A stretch of DNA of 64,000 nt. Source: Niallia nealsonii. Its GTDB lineage: Bacteria > Bacillota > Bacilli > Bacillales > Cytobacillaceae. The notes under the pieces were generated by a model, which was given only the letters and a program-made list of their open reading frames with translations, was not told where the DNA came from and did not search any database. The position numbers were made by a program, and so were the translations under genes. Location: NCBI RefSeq assembly GCF_002835805.1, contig NZ_PISE01000031.1, positions 124,001 through 188,000 of the forward strand. Reading direction: 5' to 3'. Shown piece after piece: positions 8,659 to 17,478 of the stretch. Positions within the stretch are counted from its first letter, which is position 1. The number at the start of each line of letters is the position of its first letter.

Positions 8659-9552
8659 TTATTTGTTAGCAGTTGTTGTTGGTTCTGGGAATAAAATAGT
8701 AGTATCTAAATTCGGGATATAGGAAAATTCAATATTATGGCTTTTCCATGTATTTGCAAGTTCATCTCCTGTTGTAAACCAAACATCTGGTTTTGTTTTG
8801 ATATAGGAAATCAGTTTATCCAACAAGGCAATTCGTGAAGAGCGGCCAATTAATTGAGGATGCATGGTTAAATTAAAGCAGCGTCCTTCTTCATATAATC
8901 CATCAAATTCGGCTTTCCATAATCGAAATACTTTATCTGGTTCTTCAATTAAAAAGGGCATCGACCAGTCACCAGAAAAGGCAAATTGTTCCCAATCGTC
9001 TAGCAGCCATGTCCCTGGAATTTCAAGCAGTGTATCTCCATTTCCAGCATCAATCACATAGGGAACATCATCTGCCTGAAGACTAGAATCGTAAAGAAAT
9101 CCATATTTTTTTAAAAGGGCAGGAGTTCTTGTATGCATTTCCCATAATGGAGCCCGAAAGCCAATTGGTTTTTTGCCGGTATATTTTTGTAATACGTCCA
9201 AACCTTTTACCAATTCTTTTTCTTCTTCTTCTTCCGTCAGCAAATCTGATCGTTTATGCAAATAGCCATGATGGCCAATAGCATGATTCTCTGCCATAAT
9301 CCGTTCTAATACCGTTGAATCGAGTTCTGCTGTTGCGCCTGGCACAAAAAACGTTGCCGGAACTTCATGTTTTTTTAAAATTTGTAAAATCCTATTTAAT
9401 CCAATTCTTCTTCCATATGTGCCCATGGATAAAGTGGAGGGACGATTAATATTATGGGGATCTGCTACATGCGCTGTTTCCGCATCTACATCAAAGGTAA
9501 GCAATACCGCCATTTTTTTATTATTTGGCCAGTTGATACAATGGTTATTCAT
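8659..9552 (-). CDS. NodB-fold (polysaccharide deacetylase family) hydrolase
   Basis: 297 aa, no signal peptide, so cytoplasmic. NodB motifs: LLTFDVDAE near residue 19, HHGYLHKR near 93, GFRAPLWE near 137 and a C-terminal FNLTMHPQLIG. The subgroup without a signal peptide includes allantoinase PuuE and a bacterial cyclic imidase that open amide/imide rings. First gene of the operon with the deaminase and transporter, which supports ring opening of a small N-heterocycle rather than cell-wall deacetylation. ATG 9552 is preceded by AAAAGGAG. The exact substrate is inferred only. Confidence 0.85.
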   Translation of the reverse strand: MNNHCINWPNNKKMAVLLTFDVDAETAHVADPHNINRPSTLSMGTYGRRIGLNRILQILKKHEVPATFFVPGATAELDSTVLERIMAENHAIGHHGYLHKRSDLLTEEEEEKELVKGLDVLQKYTGKKPIGFRAPLWEMHTRTPALLKKYGFLYDSSLQADDVPYVIDAGNGDTLLEIPGTWLLDDWEQFAFSGDWSMPFLIEEPDKVFRLWKAEFDGLYEEGRCFNLTMHPQLIGRSSRIALLDKLISYIKTKPDVWFTTGDELANTWKSHNIEFSYIPNLDTTILFPEPTTTANK

Positions 9553-9814
9553 TTTGCATTTCTCCTTTTAAAGTAAAAATTATCTTTCTTATAGGAGTAA
9601 TAATAAGGCAAAAAAATAAATAACGCTACAAAGTTGTCAGAAAATCTAACCTATTATTTTATAAAAAATAAAAATTTTTTTTAATTTTTATAAAATAAAA
9701 CTATTGTTTTTAATTTTTGTAAAACAAAAAAAAGAAGAGTCATCGCTTCTGAAGTAAATATGATATAATTTTTAATAGTCTAATTTAGGAAACGGCAAAT
9801 GAGAGGAGTAAGGT
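9553..9814. promoter_or_regulatory. divergent promoter region with direct-repeat operator candidate
   Basis: Very AT-rich interval between the catabolic operon and its divergent regulator. Two copies of TTTTTAATTTTTRTAAAAYA lie 29 bp apart (about 9677-9700 and 9706-9729). They also form part of a larger imperfect palindrome beginning near 9656. This is the best candidate binding region for the PAS-HTH regulator. Confidence 0.5.
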
Positions 9815-10465
9815 ATGAACGATATACAGAAAGAGTTTCATCCCATTTTAGAAAGATATATTCCCATTGCAGATATGATTGTCGCAACTTTCGGTAAATT
9901 CTGTGAAGTTACCATACATGATTTGCGGAATTATCAATCATCGCTAATTTACTTAAATGGGAATGTAACAGGGAGAAAACCAGGGGCGCCTATTACAGAT
10001 GTCATGCTGAAAGAGCTTTATCAATATGGAGATAATATAAAAGACATGCCTGGATTTACGACAAGAGCGAAAGACGGAAAAATTTTAAAAGCTTCCATTT
10101 CTTTTATACGAAATGAAGAAGGAAAAGTCATCGGCTGTATTGGCATTAATTTTGATATTACCTCTATTTTAACAGCGACTCAAATTTTAAATGATTTATC
10201 CATGACTCCAGATATCGAAAGCATGGAAACAACACCAGAAGTGTACGCAAAAGATATCGGCGAAGTTTTCCAGCATTTCATCAGAACTACTCTTGATGAA
10301 ATAGGAATCCCTATTGATAAAATGAAAAGAGAAGACAAAGTATCTTTTGTCAAACAGCTCGATAAACAAGGAGTTTTTTTAATAAACGGAGCTATTGAGC
10401 AAATAAGCGAGACATTAAAAGTAACAAAACAAACGATTTATAATTATTTGGATGAAATTAGATAG
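9815..10465 (+). CDS. PAS_6 plus HTH regulator, YheO/DauR family
   Basis: 216 aa. The N-terminal YheO-like PAS domain (about residues 10-120) contains VTIHDLRNYQSSLIYLNGNV and CIGINFDI. A C-terminal helix-turn-helix ends with TLKVTKQTIYNYLDEIR. Members such as E. coli YheO and DauR sense small metabolites; DauR controls D-arginine catabolism. Divergent to the hydrolase-deaminase operon, so it is probably its regulator. ATG 9815 is preceded by GAGAGGAG. Confidence 0.9.
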   Translation: MNDIQKEFHPILERYIPIADMIVATFGKFCEVTIHDLRNYQSSLIYLNGNVTGRKPGAPITDVMLKELYQYGDNIKDMPGFTTRAKDGKILKASISFIRNEEGKVIGCIGINFDITSILTATQILNDLSMTPDIESMETTPEVYAKDIGEVFQHFIRTTLDEIGIPIDKMKREDKVSFVKQLDKQGVFLINGAIEQISETLKVTKQTIYNYLDEIR

Positions 10466-10470
10466 ATGTT

Positions 10471-10520
10471 AAAAAGCATAAAAAGCTTCCTCAAATTCGG
10501 GAAGTTTTTTATGCTTTTTT
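10471..10520. terminator. bidirectional terminator
   Basis: AAAAGCATAAAAAGCTTCC pairs with GGAAGTTTTTTATGCTTTT across an 8-nt loop. Long A and T tracts suit termination of both the regulator and the convergent GNAT gene. Confidence 0.9.
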
Positions 10521-10548
10521 GTTTATTAGCAATACATCAAATGGTACA

Positions 10549-10964
10549 CTACAAATCTTTTCGCATGATCACATATATTCTGCCACCTTTTGCAAAAGTG
10601 CCATCAGATGCTTCTAAGTCAAATTTTTGATAGAACGCCACTTTATTTCCTCTGGCATTGCAGCAAATCTTTTTTACGCCTTGTTTTTTTGCATAATCCA
10701 TTACATATGTCAGCAGCATGCTTCCATATCCTTTGCCTTGTTCTTCTTGAAGGGTGGCGAATTTGCGGAATTGAGCGGTATCTTCTTTAATAAAAAGGGA
10801 AAGAACAGCTGATAATTGCTTGTTTTTAAATAAACCAAAATGAATCCCTGCATCATCGTCTTTTAATTGTATATCTGCAGATCTTTTTCCGGCCACATCA
10901 CTACATGCCTTACCTGCCAAACTTGTTCTTTGTTTATCTTTTTTATCTCTATTTTCTCTACCAT
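10549..10964 (-). pseudogene. GNAT family N-acetyltransferase, frameshifted
   Basis: The N-terminal part starts at ATG 10964 behind GGAGGAG (MVEKIEIKKINKEQVWQVRH) and runs to MWPEKDLQ. The frame then shifts near 10870, and the rest continues in another frame: QLKDDDAGIHFGLFKNKQL, then RKFATLQEEQGKGYGSMLL, the acetyl-CoA binding motif A. One indel explains the split. The intact product would be about 138 aa and resemble YjcF/ElaA-type small acetyltransferases. Either a recent pseudogene or a sequencing indel; the lesion is not in a long homopolymer. Confidence 0.85.
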
Positions 10965-11504
10965 TATTTCTCCTCCATGCCTGTCATTGCATGTCTTTAT
11001 TATATACATGGAGAAATGCTTTTTAAAAATATAAGATGCCTTTATCAAAAGCTAGAATTCTATTTTTATTCATTTAGTTAGAAATCTAAAAATAAAAAGA
11101 AGGAAAAGGAAAAGCATATTCCGGCAGTTTAACTTATCTATCACTATTTAATATGCTTTTGATCCTAACCTCAAGATCGTCAGAAATCTAGATGGGCAGA
11201 AACTTGTCCATAAAAGTCTGATTATTAGTAAAAGATACAAAACGGATGTTTGACATCATAGTTGTTTATCCTAAAAATCCAAAAACGTTTATGGAAGTGT
11301 ACCCTGATTCTTTTTTCAAACCATCCTGTTGAACGAATATTTAAAGTTATGGAATGGCTAATTGTTAAGATAGGTGATAAAAATCAAAGAAACTACAAAA
11401 ACTACACGGGAAGATCTTTTAATCATAGAAAATAAATATGTAAGAACGAAAACAACAGCTTTTTAATAAGTGTAACCTATTTACATTATTGCTGGGAGGA
11501 TATT
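10965..11504. other. intergenic stretch with degenerate repeat copy
   Basis: Contains a decayed copy (about 11115-11215) of the 118-bp hairpin repeat seen near 32.4 and 63.5 kb. It also holds a segment at 11101-11150 that recurs at 13778-13826, beyond the GH3 gene. The rest is AT-rich upstream sequence of the GH3 gene; no other gene was seen. Confidence 0.5.
11115..11215 (+). repeat. degenerate copy of the 118-bp intergenic hairpin repeat
   Basis: Ordered matches to the copy at 32.4 kb: GCTTTTGA, then CTAACCTC for CTCACCTA, then AGAAATCTAG and CCATAAAAGTCTGATT. The central part is deleted. Same orientation as the 32.4-kb copy. Confidence 0.6.
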
Positions 11505-13757
11505 ATGGGTGATAGATTAATCAAGATTGTAAGCTCCGTCGTCTTTGCTATTTTTCTTATGAGGGGAGAGGGAGTTGCCGCACATGAAAATAATAAAACT
11601 TTGAAATTAGTGAACGAAGCATCCATTGATAACATAATAAAAGCTATGACCTTGGATGAAAAAGCACGTTTAGTTATTGGATCAGACTATCCTGGTCCAA
11701 ATGGTACAGCAGGAGCAACACATCCTATTCCTCGTTTAGGCATACCATCCATTATTTTTTCAGATGGTCCTGCTGGTGTCAGAATAGGTGGTTTCTTTGC
11801 TGGTGCTGCTCCAAGATTTGCCACGGCTTTTCCTATTCCAACATTGCTTGCAGCTACATGGGATGTTAATCAAATCGCAAAAGTGGCAAAAGCAATGGGC
11901 CATGAATCAAGAGAATATGGAGTGGATGTTTTATTAGCACCTGGTGTTAATATTCAGCGCAATCCTTTAGGTGGAAGAAATTTTGAATACTACTCTGAAG
12001 ACCCTTTTCTTTCAGGCACTATGGCTACTGCTTTTATTAAGGGAGTTCAAGCCATCGGAGTAGGTACCTCTTTAAAACATTTTGCTGTAAATAATCAGGA
12101 AACCAATAGAACAACTTATAATGCAGTGATAGATGAAAAAGCACTAAGAGAAATTTATCTTCCTGCTTTTGAAATGACCGTAAAACAAGCAAAGCCATGG
12201 ACAGTGATGAGTGCCTATAATGCCGTGAATGGTACGTTCGCTACTCAGAATTCCTATCTCTTAACCAATATTTTAAGGAATGAGTGGAGATTTGACGGGC
12301 TTGTTCTATCAGACTGGTGGGCCGTAAAAGATCCTTTTGCTGCTTTGAAAGCAGGAAATGATCTAATCATGCCGGGTGTATACAGAGGACCTCTTCCTAT
12401 GCCTGACTTAATAAAACAAGTTTACATGAAGGAATCGGCTCCGACGGCGGATTTAATAAAAATGGCCACTCAGAATGGTACACTTAGTGAAAATACTCTT
12501 GATTTAAGAGTTCGCAATATTTTAAAGCTGATTGTTAAGACACCAACATTCAAAGGGGAATATAAAAATGTAAATTATAAACAAAAAATTGCTCTTACTA
12601 AGCAAACTGCAGATGAAAGTTTGAGAATAAGCCGCAAAGCAGCTGCAGAAGGAATGGTTCTTTTGAAAAATAACGATAATACCTTGCCCTTCAATCGAAT
12701 TACTTCCATTGCGGTAGCTGGAAAAAATGCAGTTGTGGACCTAGCTAATAATAAACTAGGAATAATCATTGGTGGAGGCGGAAGTTCTCAAGTAAATGTA
12801 GAACCTAAAAATATTATTTCCCTTATTCAAGGCTTAAAAAATGCAAATTATACGGTAGTTGATTTTGCCAATGGAGACAAGCTGATGGAAGGCTTAAATA
12901 CCCGGACTGCTGCTTATTTGGCAAAAAATACAGATATTGGTTTAGTTTCTATAGGGCGAGAGTCAACAGAAGGTGCGGATATCTCCCATATGAATATGAA
13001 ACCCGAAGAAGTTCAGCTTATTAAAGAACTTTCCAATGCTTATCATGCTGAAGGAAAAAAATTAGTGGTTGTACTGAATATTGGTGCACCTATAGAAGTT
13101 GCAAGCTGGCGAGATTTTGCTGATGCGATACTGCTCGCTTGGCAACCTGGACAAGAAGGAGGCAATGCAATTGCCGATATCCTTTCTGGAAAGATCAATC
13201 CTTCTGGAAAGCTTCCTGAAACTTTCCCAGTTAAATACAGTGATGTTCCAACATCTAGAAACTTCGGAGATCCCACTATCCATACAATAAATTATACAGA
13301 AGGAATCTATGTCGGTTATCGTTACTATGACACCAAAAACATAAAAGCAGCTTATCCATTTGGCTACGGTCTCTCTTATACGAACTTTACATACAAAAAT
13401 CTTCAATTGAGTTCAGATAAAATAGACTTGGATAAGAATAAACCACTCATTGTATCAGTAGACGTTTCTAATACAGGGAACACAGAGGGAAAGGAAGTCG
13501 TTCAACTATATATTGGCGATAAGCATTCAACCATTCAAAGACCCTATAAGGAACTGAAGGGTTTTAAAAAAATTCTTCTAAAGCCGGGCCAGACCAAAAC
13601 AGTAAAATTCTCAGTCAGCAAAAGAGCCCTGTCAGTTTATAATCTTAAGTACACAACATGGGTGGTCAAACCGGGTTTGTTTACAATTTCCATCGGAAGT
13701 TCCTCTCAAGATATTAGACAACAAGGGGAATTAAGAGTGATAGAAAATGATGTTTGA
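11505..13757 (+). CDS. secreted glycoside hydrolase family 3 (beta-glucosidase type)
   Basis: 750 aa. A signal-like N-terminus (IVSSVVFAIFLMRG, likely cut near VAAHE) indicates export. The GH3 barrel has SDGPAGVRIG near residue 85 and KHFAVNNQETNR near 193. The catalytic nucleophile Asp is in GLVLSDWW near residue 270. The C-terminal GH3 domain begins near residue 380 (EGMVLLKNNDNTLPF), and a fibronectin-III-like domain begins near 640. It hydrolyses beta-linked glycosides; the exact linkage cannot be told. Stand-alone gene, start ATG 11505 after GGGAGG, flanked by short repeats, so possibly acquired. Confidence 0.92.
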   Translation: MGDRLIKIVSSVVFAIFLMRGEGVAAHENNKTLKLVNEASIDNIIKAMTLDEKARLVIGSDYPGPNGTAGATHPIPRLGIPSIIFSDGPAGVRIGGFFAGAAPRFATAFPIPTLLAATWDVNQIAKVAKAMGHESREYGVDVLLAPGVNIQRNPLGGRNFEYYSEDPFLSGTMATAFIKGVQAIGVGTSLKHFAVNNQETNRTTYNAVIDEKALREIYLPAFEMTVKQAKPWTVMSAYNAVNGTFATQNSYLLTNILRNEWRFDGLVLSDWWAVKDPFAALKAGNDLIMPGVYRGPLPMPDLIKQVYMKESAPTADLIKMATQNGTLSENTLDLRVRNILKLIVKTPTFKGEYKNVNYKQKIALTKQTADESLRISRKAAAEGMVLLKNNDNTLPFNRITSIAVAGKNAVVDLANNKLGIIIGGGGSSQVNVEPKNIISLIQGLKNANYTVVDFANGDKLMEGLNTRTAAYLAKNTDIGLVSIGRESTEGADISHMNMKPEEVQLIKELSNAYHAEGKKLVVVLNIGAPIEVASWRDFADAILLAWQPGQEGGNAIADILSGKINPSGKLPETFPVKYSDVPTSRNFGDPTIHTINYTEGIYVGYRYYDTKNIKAAYPFGYGLSYTNFTYKNLQLSSDKIDLDKNKPLIVSVDVSNTGNTEGKEVVQLYIGDKHSTIQRPYKELKGFKKILLKPGQTKTVKFSVSKRALSVYNLKYTTWVVKPGLFTISIGSSSQDIRQQGELRVIENDV

Positions 13758-13777
13758 TAGGAATTTTCTATAGTAAA

Positions 13778-13826
13778 AAGAGGGAAAAGAAAAACAGTAT
13801 TTCCGCAGTTTAACCTATTTCATTAG
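13778..13826 (+). repeat. short repeat also found upstream of the GH3 gene
   Basis: About 49 bp resembling 11101-11150: GGGAAAAG..., then TATTTCCGCAGTTTAACCTA here against CATATTCCGGCAGTTTAACT there. Same orientation, so the GH3 gene lies between imperfect direct repeats. Confidence 0.5.
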
Positions 13827-13834
13827 CAATAAAT

Positions 13835-13874
13835 AAAAAAGAACTTGGACATTTTGATTCTAAGTTCTTTTTTA
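13835..13874. terminator. bidirectional terminator
   Basis: AAAAAAGAACTT / AAGTTCTTTTTT hairpin with a loop of about 15 nt. It serves the GH3 gene and the convergent small membrane-protein operon. Confidence 0.85.
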
Positions 13875-13888
13875 TAGTTAGGTTTAAA

Positions 13889-14119
13889 TTAAAGAAATAC
13901 ATTTGCAATCATGAAAAAAAGAAATATTGCGATAAGAAAGGCTATCAATGAATAGCCAATGAATCTAATCGGTTTTGGAAATGATTTATTGGAAAAAGGC
14001 TGTATTCCTTTATCTCCAGTTGTCCTACCTAACGCTTCTATTTCTTCAGAAACATAGATGCTAGTATCCTGTTTATTTATAATCTCTTCTTTTTTTGGGG
14101 TTTCATGTAGATTAGTCAT
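13889..14119 (-). CDS. small single-pass membrane protein, unknown
   Basis: 76 aa. The hydrophilic N-terminal half (MTNLHETPKKEEIINKQDTS) is followed by one transmembrane helix near residues 53-75 (IGYSLIAFLIAIFLFFMIAN). ATG 14119 follows AAAGGG. It lies 51 bp after the stop of the 103-aa membrane protein, so the two probably form an operon ending at the terminator. No family recognised. Confidence 0.65.
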   Translation of the reverse strand: MTNLHETPKKEEIINKQDTSIYVSEEIEALGRTTGDKGIQPFSNKSFPKPIRFIGYSLIAFLIAIFLFFMIANVFL

Positions 14120-14170
14120 TTATATTTACCCTTTCGGATAGGTTAAATATAAATAGCAATACTCCTGCCA

Positions 14171-14482
14171 CTATGAAACACCTTGTTTTTGTTTGAACTG
14201 AAAAGCAATAAAATTTACAGCCGACAAGCCGACAATGCCTTCCCACATATAAAAAGTTGCAGCATCGCCACCTAATCCATAAGCATCGACAATATAGCCT
14301 TCGCATACAAGGGTAAGAGAGGATACTGCTATCATGCCAATTAATATGCTGTAAATAGAAAAAGAATTCATTAGCTTATTGCCTTTTTGTATAAGTATAA
14401 TAACCAATAATAGGGAAAGAAACAGAAGCAAGGCAATAAAAATCGGTCGTAAATATACAAATTCTAAAGACGAGTATTCCAT
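14171..14482 (-). CDS. small multi-pass membrane protein, unknown
   Basis: 103 aa with three likely helices: PIFIALLLFLSLLLVIILIQ near 12-31, IYSILIGMIAVSSLTLV near 43-59, and a weaker helix near 80-96 (GIVGLSAVNFIAFQF). ATG 14482 is behind GAGGAGG at good spacing. It heads a two-gene unit with the 76-aa protein. No family recognised. Confidence 0.7.
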   Translation of the reverse strand: MEYSSLEFVYLRPIFIALLLFLSLLLVIILIQKGNKLMNSFSIYSILIGMIAVSSLTLVCEGYIVDAYGLGGDAATFYMWEGIVGLSAVNFIAFQFKQKQGVS

Positions 14483-14721
14483 TTATACCTCCTCATTAAG
14501 ATATAATTTATATTTTAACATAATTATCCAAAAAACAGATAAGGAAAGGGCAATAGTGAAAATGAAAGGGTGATTTTTATCTAGCGGTCTACACCCAGTT
14601 TATTTATCTAAGAATAGCCTGCTTTTTTACAGGAAGCATTAACTTCATATTGCGATAGGCGAAAACTAGGAGTATAATAATCTAAATATTAACATCTTAA
14701 CAAATATTGGGGGCTTTCCTA

Positions 14722-15492
14722 GTGGGATTTTTACATGAAGTTTTTGCGACATATGCATCTTTTTTTGACTTTGAGATGTGGGCAGAGGTTTTAACAGATC
14801 CTGTTTCTTGGGGATTAATCGGCACATTGATTATATTAGAAGGACTTCTTTCCGCAGATAATGCGCTAGTTCTTGCCATTATGGTCAAACATTTGCCGCC
14901 AGATAAACAAAAAAAGGCACTAACCTATGGATTGTTTGGAGCCTATTTCTTCCGTTTTATATTCATCGGAATTGGTGTCTATTTAATTAAATTTATGTGG
15001 ATTAAAGTATTGGGCGCTGCCTATCTTGCGTGGATTGTGATTAAGCATTTTTGGAAAGGGGAAGAGGACGAAGAAGCAACTGGCGTTAAAAAGAAGGGTT
15101 TGCTTGTGCGCACATTCGGCATTTTTTGGGCAACGGTTATTTCTGTTGAATTAATGGATTTGGCTTTTTCAGTTGACAGCATTTTAGCTTCCTTTGCCGT
15201 TTCCGAAGAGGTTTGGATTCTCCTTCTTGGAGGAATGATTGGCATCTTAATGATGAGAACTGTTGCAAAGTTATTTTTAGTATTAATTGAAAAAGTGCCA
15301 GAGCTTGAAACAACAGCTTATGTTCTGATCGGCATTATTGCCTTAAAAATGTTCGCAAGCGTTTTTGGTTATGAACTAAATCATTATGTATTTTTTGCGA
15401 TTCTAATCATTACCTTTATTATTACGTTTATTCTCCACTTTATTAATAAAAACAAAAAATTCTCAGAAGAAATTGCTTCTACAAAAGAATAA
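14722..15492 (+). CDS. TerC family membrane protein, MeeF/MeeY (YceF/YkoY) type
   Basis: About 256 aa. TerC signature motifs are LEGLLSADNALVLAIMV near residue 40 and MDLAFSVDSILASFAV near 147, with acidic residues inside helices for metal binding. B. subtilis YceF and YkoY (MeeF, MeeY) export Mn2+ and help metallate secreted enzymes. GTG 14722 was chosen because TGGGGGC sits about 8 nt upstream; the in-frame TTG 14707 overlaps that site. No yybP-ykoY manganese riboswitch was found in the 239 bp upstream, which favours YceF-like over YkoY-like control. Confidence 0.88.
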   Translation: MGFLHEVFATYASFFDFEMWAEVLTDPVSWGLIGTLIILEGLLSADNALVLAIMVKHLPPDKQKKALTYGLFGAYFFRFIFIGIGVYLIKFMWIKVLGAAYLAWIVIKHFWKGEEDEEATGVKKKGLLVRTFGIFWATVISVELMDLAFSVDSILASFAVSEEVWILLLGGMIGILMMRTVAKLFLVLIEKVPELETTAYVLIGIIALKMFASVFGYELNHYVFFAILIITFIITFILHFINKNKKFSEEIASTKE

Positions 15493-15499
15493 CATGATA

Positions 15500-15532
15500 C
15501 TTGCCTGTTCATCTATTGGACAGGCTTTTTAT
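15500..15532. terminator. terminator after terC-like gene
   Basis: GCCTGTTC / GGACAGGC hairpin followed by TTTTTATTTT. It sits between convergent genes. Confidence 0.8.
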
Positions 15533-16065
15533 TTTGTATATTTATTTGCATAAGAAGAGGCAACAAAAGATTCCGGTTTAATTTTAGGCTCAATGCCAAT
15601 CGATTCTATTCTGGCGACCATTTCATTAACAAATTCTCTCGTTTTATTCCGAGCACCTGATCCAATATCTATATGGCCTTCAATGGCAAACGTCGAGCCT
15701 TGATAAATATAGGGAAGGACGATATCAATTAATTGATTTTTCTTTTCTTCTGTAAATAAGCTGACCACTTCTTCTGTCAACGTCGTTTCATAAGAAATTT
15801 TTTCGTGGAGGCGAAGCACTTTACGGGGAACAATAACTTTTCGGATACAAGCCCAAGCACCTTTTCTTTTATTTTGTATCACAATTCCTGTAATAAAAGT
15901 CGTATGTTTTGCATGCACTTGTGAGTCTGTGCCAATCATGAGACGATATTCACCAATTGGATTCCGGTTCATAAAGGAAACAATGCGTGTAAATACTGTA
16001 TCAAAGGACATATTCCTTTCCTGCAAGTTTCGAAAAGTAATCGATGTTTTTTCCTCGATATTCAT
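15529..16065 (-). CDS. ykuK: YkuK family RNase H-like protein (DUF458)
   Basis: 178 aa. Typical blocks: FDTVFTRIVSFM near residue 20, RLMIGTDSQVH near 40 with the RNase-H-like first Asp, and HIDIGSGARNKTREFVNEMV near 131-150. ATG 16065 was chosen because it has the strong AGGAGGAATTGTCT leader; the frame stays open upstream to 16107 without a better site. The family is widespread in bacilli and its function is unsettled. Stand-alone gene. Confidence 0.88.
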   Translation of the reverse strand: MNIEEKTSITFRNLQERNMSFDTVFTRIVSFMNRNPIGEYRLMIGTDSQVHAKHTTFITGIVIQNKRKGAWACIRKVIVPRKVLRLHEKISYETTLTEEVVSLFTEEKKNQLIDIVLPYIYQGSTFAIEGHIDIGSGARNKTREFVNEMVARIESIGIEPKIKPESFVASSYANKYTK

Positions 16066-16196
16066 AGACAATTCCTCCTTTTTTCTAAATAAGGCTGAAA
16101 AACGCATGAATTCAATGAATCATCACAACTATTACTATATTGTATGAAAGGGTTAGTGATTTAGCACCATATGATGGATAGGCGTATATTTAGATT

Positions 16197-16337
16197 TTAT
16201 TTAAACAGTGTAAAGAAAATAATCGCTTTTGCTATTCCTTTTTTATTTGGTTTACTATCTTCCAAGGCTCCTAAAGATCTGCCAACACACATATCAGGCT
16301 CAACTTTTGATTTATTCCGTTCTTTCGATTCCGTCAT
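16197..16337 (-). CDS. 46-aa hypothetical small protein
   Basis: ATG 16337 follows AAGGAGAAAGAGGAG, a strong binding site. The hydrophilic N-terminal part, MTESKERNKSKVEPDMCVG, leads to a short hydrophobic C-terminus (IAKAIIFFTLFK). No family recognised. The good ribosome binding site is the main evidence; a longer plus-strand frame over the same bases lacks one. Confidence 0.45.
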   Translation of the reverse strand: MTESKERNKSKVEPDMCVGRSLGALEDSKPNKKGIAKAIIFFTLFK

Positions 16338-16917
16338 TTGTTGTCTCCTCTTTCTCCTTATAGAATTAGACGCATTAGGGATAAATTCCTTTTATACAGA
16401 TGGAAATATAAAGGGGGAAAATCATTGGAAAATTTGACTCTCCACTTAAGGTAAACTTTATTATAGGGGAGAATCAGGAAAATGCAGATTGCCAACGCTA
16501 AGTAAATCCCCCTGACAATTCCCCCGATTTTAACAATATGAAGGAAGTTCTAAAGTTCTTAAATAAGCTAGCGAGACCATTTTCTTTGCATTAAAATGAT
16601 ATGTTTTCCAAGTAAATGGATATGATCCCGACTCAGATGATACAACAATTCCTCGTTAAAATTATCGAATCCTTTTGATGTTCCATCGTTTTTGTCTAAT
16701 GAAAAATCAACTTTATCTAAAAGAAAACCATTCTGAATAATAGCCAACAGTATTTGATGGAGGAAGATCACCACATATCTAACCCAATCAGTATTTTAGC
16801 TAAAAAAATGATGCACTAGATATTATTAAGTAAACGCTGATTAAAGAGTTATTTAAAAAAGAATGGATATCATAATAAAAAACGACACACTATCATATAA
16901 ATGGAGGTTTTACATAA
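16338..16917. other. intergenic stretch
   Basis: AT-rich with no convincing gene. A 68-codon minus-strand frame (16568-16774) lacks a ribosome binding site and a recognisable domain. The only clear signal is GGAGG at 16903-16907, belonging to the next gene. Confidence 0.4.
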
Positions 16918-17478
16918 ATGAAAGATAAAACAATACTAAATATCATCACTTTAATAGGGGTAGGTGGTTGGGCTATATTTTTTCGAAAAGGACCGGTAAA
17001 AGACTGGCTGCTTGTTTATTTATTTAAGGCAACCATTACTACTTTGATTGATATACCTATAGCAAAGAAAAAACTGGTTCAATACCCAAAGAGATACTTT
17101 CCTGGATCTTATGATACAAACATTATATTCGATTATGTAATATTTCCTCTGGTATGTGTACTTTACAGCCAATTAACAAATAAAATGAAAGGCATTAAAA
17201 CATTATTATTCGTTTTTATACTTAGCGTGCCAATGACAATAATTGAGGAGCTGCTTGAAAGAAAAACTGGATTGGTAAAGTACAGCAATAAGTGGAGTTG
17301 GCTTCATACTTTAATATATCTTACTATAACGTTCTGGTCTTCACGAATATTTATTTCATTAATTAGATTGTTAGATCAAATAAAAAGTAAAGAAGGAAAT
17401 AATCACTTTTTGGTTAACGACTCTCGAAACGGAAGCAACCTAGAAGATACACAAACGATTTTACATATAAAATATTAG
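16918..17478 (+). CDS. CBO0543 family membrane protein
   Basis: 186 aa with about five hydrophobic segments. Family-type blocks are KDWLLVYLFKATITTLIDIP near 29-48, YFPGSYDTNIIFDYVIFPL near 62-80, and TIIEELLERKTGLVKY near 118-133, followed by a Trp-rich membrane segment. CBO0543 proteins are common in spore-forming Firmicutes and have no known function. ATG 16918 follows TGGAGG. The hydrophilic 25-residue tail is unusual for the family and may be a drifted C-terminus. Confidence 0.8.
   Translation: MKDKTILNIITLIGVGGWAIFFRKGPVKDWLLVYLFKATITTLIDIPIAKKKLVQYPKRYFPGSYDTNIIFDYVIFPLVCVLYSQLTNKMKGIKTLLFVFILSVPMTIIEELLERKTGLVKYSNKWSWLHTLIYLTITFWSSRIFISLIRLLDQIKSKEGNNHFLVNDSRNGSNLEDTQTILHIKY

Noticed and set aside
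14483-14721. Possible yybP-ykoY manganese riboswitch before the TerC gene
   Set aside because: The conserved riboswitch blocks were not found; the leader is short and unstructured by eye.
16171-16437. 88-codon plus-strand frame
   Set aside because: No ribosome binding site, and it overlaps the minus-strand 46-aa ORF, which has a strong one.
16568-16774. 68-codon minus-strand frame
   Set aside because: No ribosome binding site and no recognisable domain.
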